A stretch of DNA of 16,364 nt, taken from contig WJOV01000099.1 of NCBI GenBank assembly GCA_009618475.1, positions 1 through 16,364 on the forward strand, written 5' to 3'. The notes beneath the pieces are model-generated. The model was not told where the DNA came from and ran no database searches. It saw only the letters and a program-made list of their open reading frames with translations. Shown here piece by piece: positions 13,276 through 16,364 of this stretch. This stretch comes from Methanosarcinales archaeon. Its GTDB lineage: Archaea; Halobacteriota; Syntropharchaeia; Alkanophagales; Methanospirareceae. The translations under genes were made by a program, and so were the position numbers. Positions within the stretch are counted from its first letter, which is position 1; each line of letters opens with the position of its first letter.

Positions 13276-14349
13276 ATGATAATCGAATGCGATGTTTTGG
13301 TGGTGGGTGCGGGACCTGCGGGTAGTAGTGCGGCTTTTTTTTCTAAATTTTTAGATGCGGATAACAAACGTAAAATCTGCCTCCTAGAGCGATTGGATAA
13401 TCGAAAGTATTTGCATTATCATGAGATGTGTGGAGAAGGAGTAAGTGAGGACTTATTCAGAGATATTTCACCGATTAAACCTTCTTATATCGTTGAAAAG
13501 ATTAAAAAGGTACGTGAATATTGGCCCAGAGACATAGAGATAGAGACCACGATGAATGGATATATTATTGATAGACCTCGTTTCTTGAATGGTATTGTCA
13601 ATCAATACGTTAAGTTAGGTGGAAAACATATCCAGAATTCTTTAGTGGACTTTGCAGAAAAGGAAAGAGAAATCAAAGTGAAACTGTGCGATGGAGAATT
13701 CCTGAAAACGAAGTATCTTATCGCCGCTGATGGTGCTAATTCTTCAATCCGTAAAAAGCTTGGAATCAAAGGCAGAGTTAAACCGCTCATCCAATATGTA
13801 GTGGATGAAGAACCTGAGCATGATACCATGATTTTCGAATATGACGAAAAGTGGGAAGGCGATTATAAGTGGGTATTTCCGCATGGTGAAACTACAAAAG
13901 TTGGTTTTCCCTTTCTTAAGCACAGGGACAGAGAAAAGATTGAGAGGAAAATTTTAGTAAAACAAACAAGAATAGTTGGCTTTGGCGGTATAGGAAATAA
14001 CGTGCATGGAAACATTTTACTGGTTGGAGATGCTGCTTGTCATAGCAATCCGATAACGAAAGGAGGGATTAGACCCGGTATGGTATCAGGAAAGATGGCG
14101 GCAGAAGCAATAAACATTGACAATCCTTTAGAATACGATGAAAAGTGGAAGAGATCAGACTTTTCATCTCCTCTATTCCTGCAGGCTTTTAACCGGTTAA
14201 AGGATATGGACAACCGGGAATTGGCATGGCATATGAAACCTTTTAGGAAAGGCTTTAGCTTCTTTTCAACGATTAAATCATTATTGTTTTACCGGAAATA
14301 TTTAGAAATATACAAGGCTTATGATTTATCGAACAAGGTAGGATGGTGA
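13276..14349 (+). CDS. FAD-dependent oxidoreductase, geranylgeranyl reductase family (first of a tandem pair)
   Basis: This is a 357-residue flavoprotein. The FAD dinucleotide-binding motif is VVGAGPAGSSAA (about 9-20), followed by the family's MCGEGVS (51-57). Mid-protein YLIAADGANSSIRKKLG is the second FAD contact, and ILLVGDAACHSNPITKGGIRPG (about 247-268) is the third, pyrophosphate-binding motif. Family members reduce isoprenoid double bonds, in archaea mostly those of archaeol lipids or quinone tails; the substrate here is not shown. The first 20 residues match the next gene at 19 positions, though the rest diverges widely. ATG 13276 follows a weak TAGGG sequence. It ends 7 bp before the next flavoprotein gene, so the two are cotranscribed. 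At 357 residues it is somewhat shorter than its neighbour (394). Confidence 0.87.
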   Translation: MIIECDVLVVGAGPAGSSAAFFSKFLDADNKRKICLLERLDNRKYLHYHEMCGEGVSEDLFRDISPIKPSYIVEKIKKVREYWPRDIEIETTMNGYIIDRPRFLNGIVNQYVKLGGKHIQNSLVDFAEKEREIKVKLCDGEFLKTKYLIAADGANSSIRKKLGIKGRVKPLIQYVVDEEPEHDTMIFEYDEKWEGDYKWVFPHGETTKVGFPFLKHRDREKIERKILVKQTRIVGFGGIGNNVHGNILLVGDAACHSNPITKGGIRPGMVSGKMAAEAINIDNPLEYDEKWKRSDFSSPLFLQAFNRLKDMDNRELAWHMKPFRKGFSFFSTIKSLLFYRKYLEIYKAYDLSNKVGW

Positions 14350-14356
14350 TATAGTA

Positions 14357-15541
14357 GTGGTAATTGAATGTGATGTTTTGGTGGTGGGGGCAGGACCTGC
14401 CGGGAGTAGCGCAGCAAGAGCGGCAGCTGAGGCAGGTGCCAACACGATATTCATAGATAAAAAGAAAGAAATCGGTATTCCGGTGCAATGTGCGGAAGCT
14501 ATTGGAGAATACCTCATCCCTTATTTGCCTTTCAGCATACCCGAAGAGCAATTGATTTGGGAAATTGACGGAATGTCATTTTGGGCTGAAGGTATCGCAA
14601 TCGAACGAAGTGGAGGGTTTTGGTCAGGTTATGCTATAAATCGAGAAAAATTTGATAAATGGCTTGCAAACAATGCACTTGGAGCCGGCGCCAAGCTTCA
14701 CCTTGAAACAGAATTGATAAATTTGGAATTCAGCGAAAAGTATTATATCACGAAAGCGATTGTGAGAACAGGAGTGGGAGTGAGAGAGATCAAACCAAAA
14801 GTAGTTATTGCTGCGGATGGAGTGCACTCAAAAGTCCTGAACAAACTGGGTTTTACCAACCTCAAGGATAAATATGGTAAAGTACTGAGTTTTGAAATGA
14901 ATAACTTGAATTTGTATAAACCAACGTATGAGCAATTGTATATAGGGGATTTTGCACCAGGGGCGTATGCCTATATCTTCCCGTTGTCTAAAACCAGGGC
15001 TAATGTCGGCGTTGCATCCCTATTCCCGACTAAAAAATTAGAGAAATGTTATGCGGAGTTTTTAGAAATTCCAGAAGTAAAGAAACAACTTAGGAATGGA
15101 AATAAAGTATTAGAAAAAAGTGGTTGGGCGCCAATTCGTTATCTCACTGATAAATGGGTATATGGGAATGTTTTACTGGTGGGAGATGCTGCGAATCAGA
15201 ATTTTAAGCCTTTTGTTGAGGGTATCCTTCCAGCAATAATTTGTGGTGATATAGCAGGAAAAAATGCTTATAAATTCATTAATGGTGGAGATTCACTAAG
15301 TAATTATCCAAAAGGTGTTAAAAATAAATTAGGTAATTTATTTTTAGAATCTGACCGTGTCTTAGACATATTACATGAGTTGGGTAAGTCGTCGGATAAA
15401 AAAGAGAATCTATTACGCCTTGGTCTTTTCGCAAACGTTTTCTCTTTAAAAGAGATAATAAAATTAAATTTTGAGGATTATATTGCATTAAAAAGGAGAT
15501 TGGATGACATTTTATGTTTAAAACCAAAATTAATTGATTAG
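14357..15541 (+). CDS. FAD-dependent oxidoreductase, geranylgeranyl reductase family (second of a tandem pair)
   Basis: The 394-residue protein has the FAD motif VVGAGPAGSSAARAAAEAG near the N-terminus, then the archaeal digeranylgeranylglycerophospholipid-reductase-like IGIPVQCAEAIG. IAADGVHSKVLNKLG follows in the middle, with VLLVGDAANQNFKPFVEGI near residue 275. The PVQCAE signature makes it closer to known archaeal lipid reductases than its upstream partner, so saturation of membrane lipid chains is the best guess. The start is GTG 14357, chosen because it aligns with the start of the upstream paralogue and leaves a 7-bp gap; no upstream ATG fits. The stop at 15539-15541 is one base before the ATG of the next gene, indicating a tight operon. 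Confidence 0.88.
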   Translation: MVIECDVLVVGAGPAGSSAARAAAEAGANTIFIDKKKEIGIPVQCAEAIGEYLIPYLPFSIPEEQLIWEIDGMSFWAEGIAIERSGGFWSGYAINREKFDKWLANNALGAGAKLHLETELINLEFSEKYYITKAIVRTGVGVREIKPKVVIAADGVHSKVLNKLGFTNLKDKYGKVLSFEMNNLNLYKPTYEQLYIGDFAPGAYAYIFPLSKTRANVGVASLFPTKKLEKCYAEFLEIPEVKKQLRNGNKVLEKSGWAPIRYLTDKWVYGNVLLVGDAANQNFKPFVEGILPAIICGDIAGKNAYKFINGGDSLSNYPKGVKNKLGNLFLESDRVLDILHELGKSSDKKENLLRLGLFANVFSLKEIIKLNFEDYIALKRRLDDILCLKPKLID

Positions 15542-15542
15542 G

Positions 15543-16301
15543 ATGAAAGGGGAATTTAAAAAACAGGAAAAGAGTGAATTATCAACTCTCCTATTTGTAG
15601 TTGCATTCATGACTCTTTTTATAGCCATAAAGAGAGTAACAGCTGCTGATATATTATCATTTGAAACTACCGAAGTGCCTCTTTTTATACGAATTTTCAT
15701 GCTAATAATGCTATTCCAGACTTTTCTGACATATATCTTGATATTCGAAGTCAAATCTGTATCTCATTCAAAAGTCTGGAATAGTCTATCAATTGGCAAT
15801 TTTTTTTGTATTATGATTATATTAACACAGGCAATATTAATGTATAAATTATATGAGATTACAACTTCAATTTATGTTATTTTAATATTATTCATTTTAT
15901 TTTATGTAGCAACTCATTTTTTTGTTAACATATCCTTATATAGTATAATAAAACCTTTAAAGAAAAAAATAAATCTATTCAAAGCAAAATATCTTACTAT
16001 TTATTTTTTCCCTATATTTATATACCTTTCAAGTGATAAACTCTTCGAAATAACTTTCCCAATTTGTTCTAATTTTATTCCGTTATATTCATTTGCAGCA
16101 TTTTTTTCCGTATTTGCTGTATATTTTGCATATCATCTATTTCTGATTTCCAGAAGTTATCGTGAAGTAGGATTTGTGCATAAACCTTACATATTAGGTG
16201 GGTTTGGTGCGTTGGCTTTGATTATCTCTGCACTTATCGTATTCACCTGTGTTTTTATGTACATTGAACCCTTTGCACAGCCTAGTGTCCCAACAACTTA
16301 G
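15543..16301 (+). CDS. Polytopic membrane protein of unknown function
   Basis: The 252-residue product from ATG 15543 was not recognised; a TTG three codons earlier would overlap the preceding stop. After a charged N-terminus it shows about seven hydrophobic segments, near residues 14-29, 47-69, 83-103, 109-131, 150-165, 178-205 and 217-243. A basic loop lies after the fourth (KPLKKKINLFKAKY) and the C-terminus is short and Pro-rich. Base composition is richer in A/T than in neighbouring genes, mainly from Ile/Leu/Phe/Tyr codons. It begins one base after the second flavoprotein's stop, so it is almost certainly cotranscribed. Partnership with the two isoprenoid-reductase-like enzymes is suggested by that arrangement alone. 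A multi-helix scaffold, enzyme or sensor are all possible. Confidence 0.65.
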   Translation: MKGEFKKQEKSELSTLLFVVAFMTLFIAIKRVTAADILSFETTEVPLFIRIFMLIMLFQTFLTYILIFEVKSVSHSKVWNSLSIGNFFCIMIILTQAILMYKLYEITTSIYVILILFILFYVATHFFVNISLYSIIKPLKKKINLFKAKYLTIYFFPIFIYLSSDKLFEITFPICSNFIPLYSFAAFFSVFAVYFAYHLFLISRSYREVGFVHKPYILGGFGALALIISALIVFTCVFMYIEPFAQPSVPTT

Positions 16302-16330
16302 TTTTGGAATAAATTAATAACCTCCAAATT

Positions 16331-16349
16331 ACCATGATAAATTCATGGT
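16331..16349. terminator. Possible terminator hairpin after the flavoprotein operon
   Basis: ACCATGA and TCATGGT pair perfectly (7 bp) around a 5-base loop, extended by CCA/TGG after a bulge. It lies 30 bp after the last stop. The stretch 16302-16364 also has TTGGAATAAA twice (16304-16313 and 16349-16358), so it may instead be part of a repeat cut by the window end. Confidence 0.35.
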
Positions 16350-16364
16350 TGGAATAAAAATTGG

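Noticed and set aside
1..16364. CRISPR array, tRNA or rRNA genes
   Set aside because: No regularly spaced direct repeats with unique spacers, no cloverleaf with a TTC-arm consensus and no rRNA motif were found by eye. The TGCAAA sites are too short and closely spaced for CRISPR.

Overview
The window looks archaeal and most resembles the Methanomicrobia-related lineages (methanogens, ANME-1 or Syntrophoarchaeum-like). The evidence is a class III pilin-type N-terminus, a GspE/FlaI-type ATPase with two TadC/FlaJ-type membrane proteins, an S-layer-like protein ending in a PGF-CTERM-type sorting tail, two geranylgeranyl-reductase-family flavoproteins, single-domain KaiC/RAD55-like and stand-alone receiver proteins, and TATA-type promoters with short or absent leaders. 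The genus is an inference; no rRNA or tRNA gene was seen.

Layout. 1-238: right end of a small inverted-repeat element abutting the 3' remnant of a surface-protein gene. 290-2341: an intact paralogue of that gene, a pilin-like, glycine-rich exported protein. 2448-3111: an antitoxin/PIN-toxin pair. 3181-7817 (minus): a compact operon reading OB-fold membrane-anchored exported protein, secretion/pilus ATPase, then two T2SSF membrane proteins. 7992-10307: a large S-layer/surface glycoprotein-like gene, divergent from that operon. 10412-11638: a membrane histidine kinase split by a 168-bp element. 11639-13190 (minus): two CheY-like receivers and a frameshifted KaiC-like ATPase. 13276-16301: two tandem flavoproteins of the geranylgeranyl reductase family and a polytopic membrane protein, apparently one operon.

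How the parts fit. The pilus-type ATPase and its two membrane platforms could assemble or export pilin-like proteins such as the one at 290-2341. The kinase, two receivers and KaiC-like ATPase form a plausible signalling module, and two of its four genes are broken.

The strongest observation is the element at 10745-10912. It has 9-bp perfect inverted termini and is flanked by a perfect 9-bp direct repeat (GTAGTGGCG). Removing the element and one repeat copy rejoins the kinase in frame as a 349-residue protein. The same terminal sequence, 21 of 23 positions identical, occurs at 68-90 next to the other broken gene, so one short element family appears to have hit two genes here.
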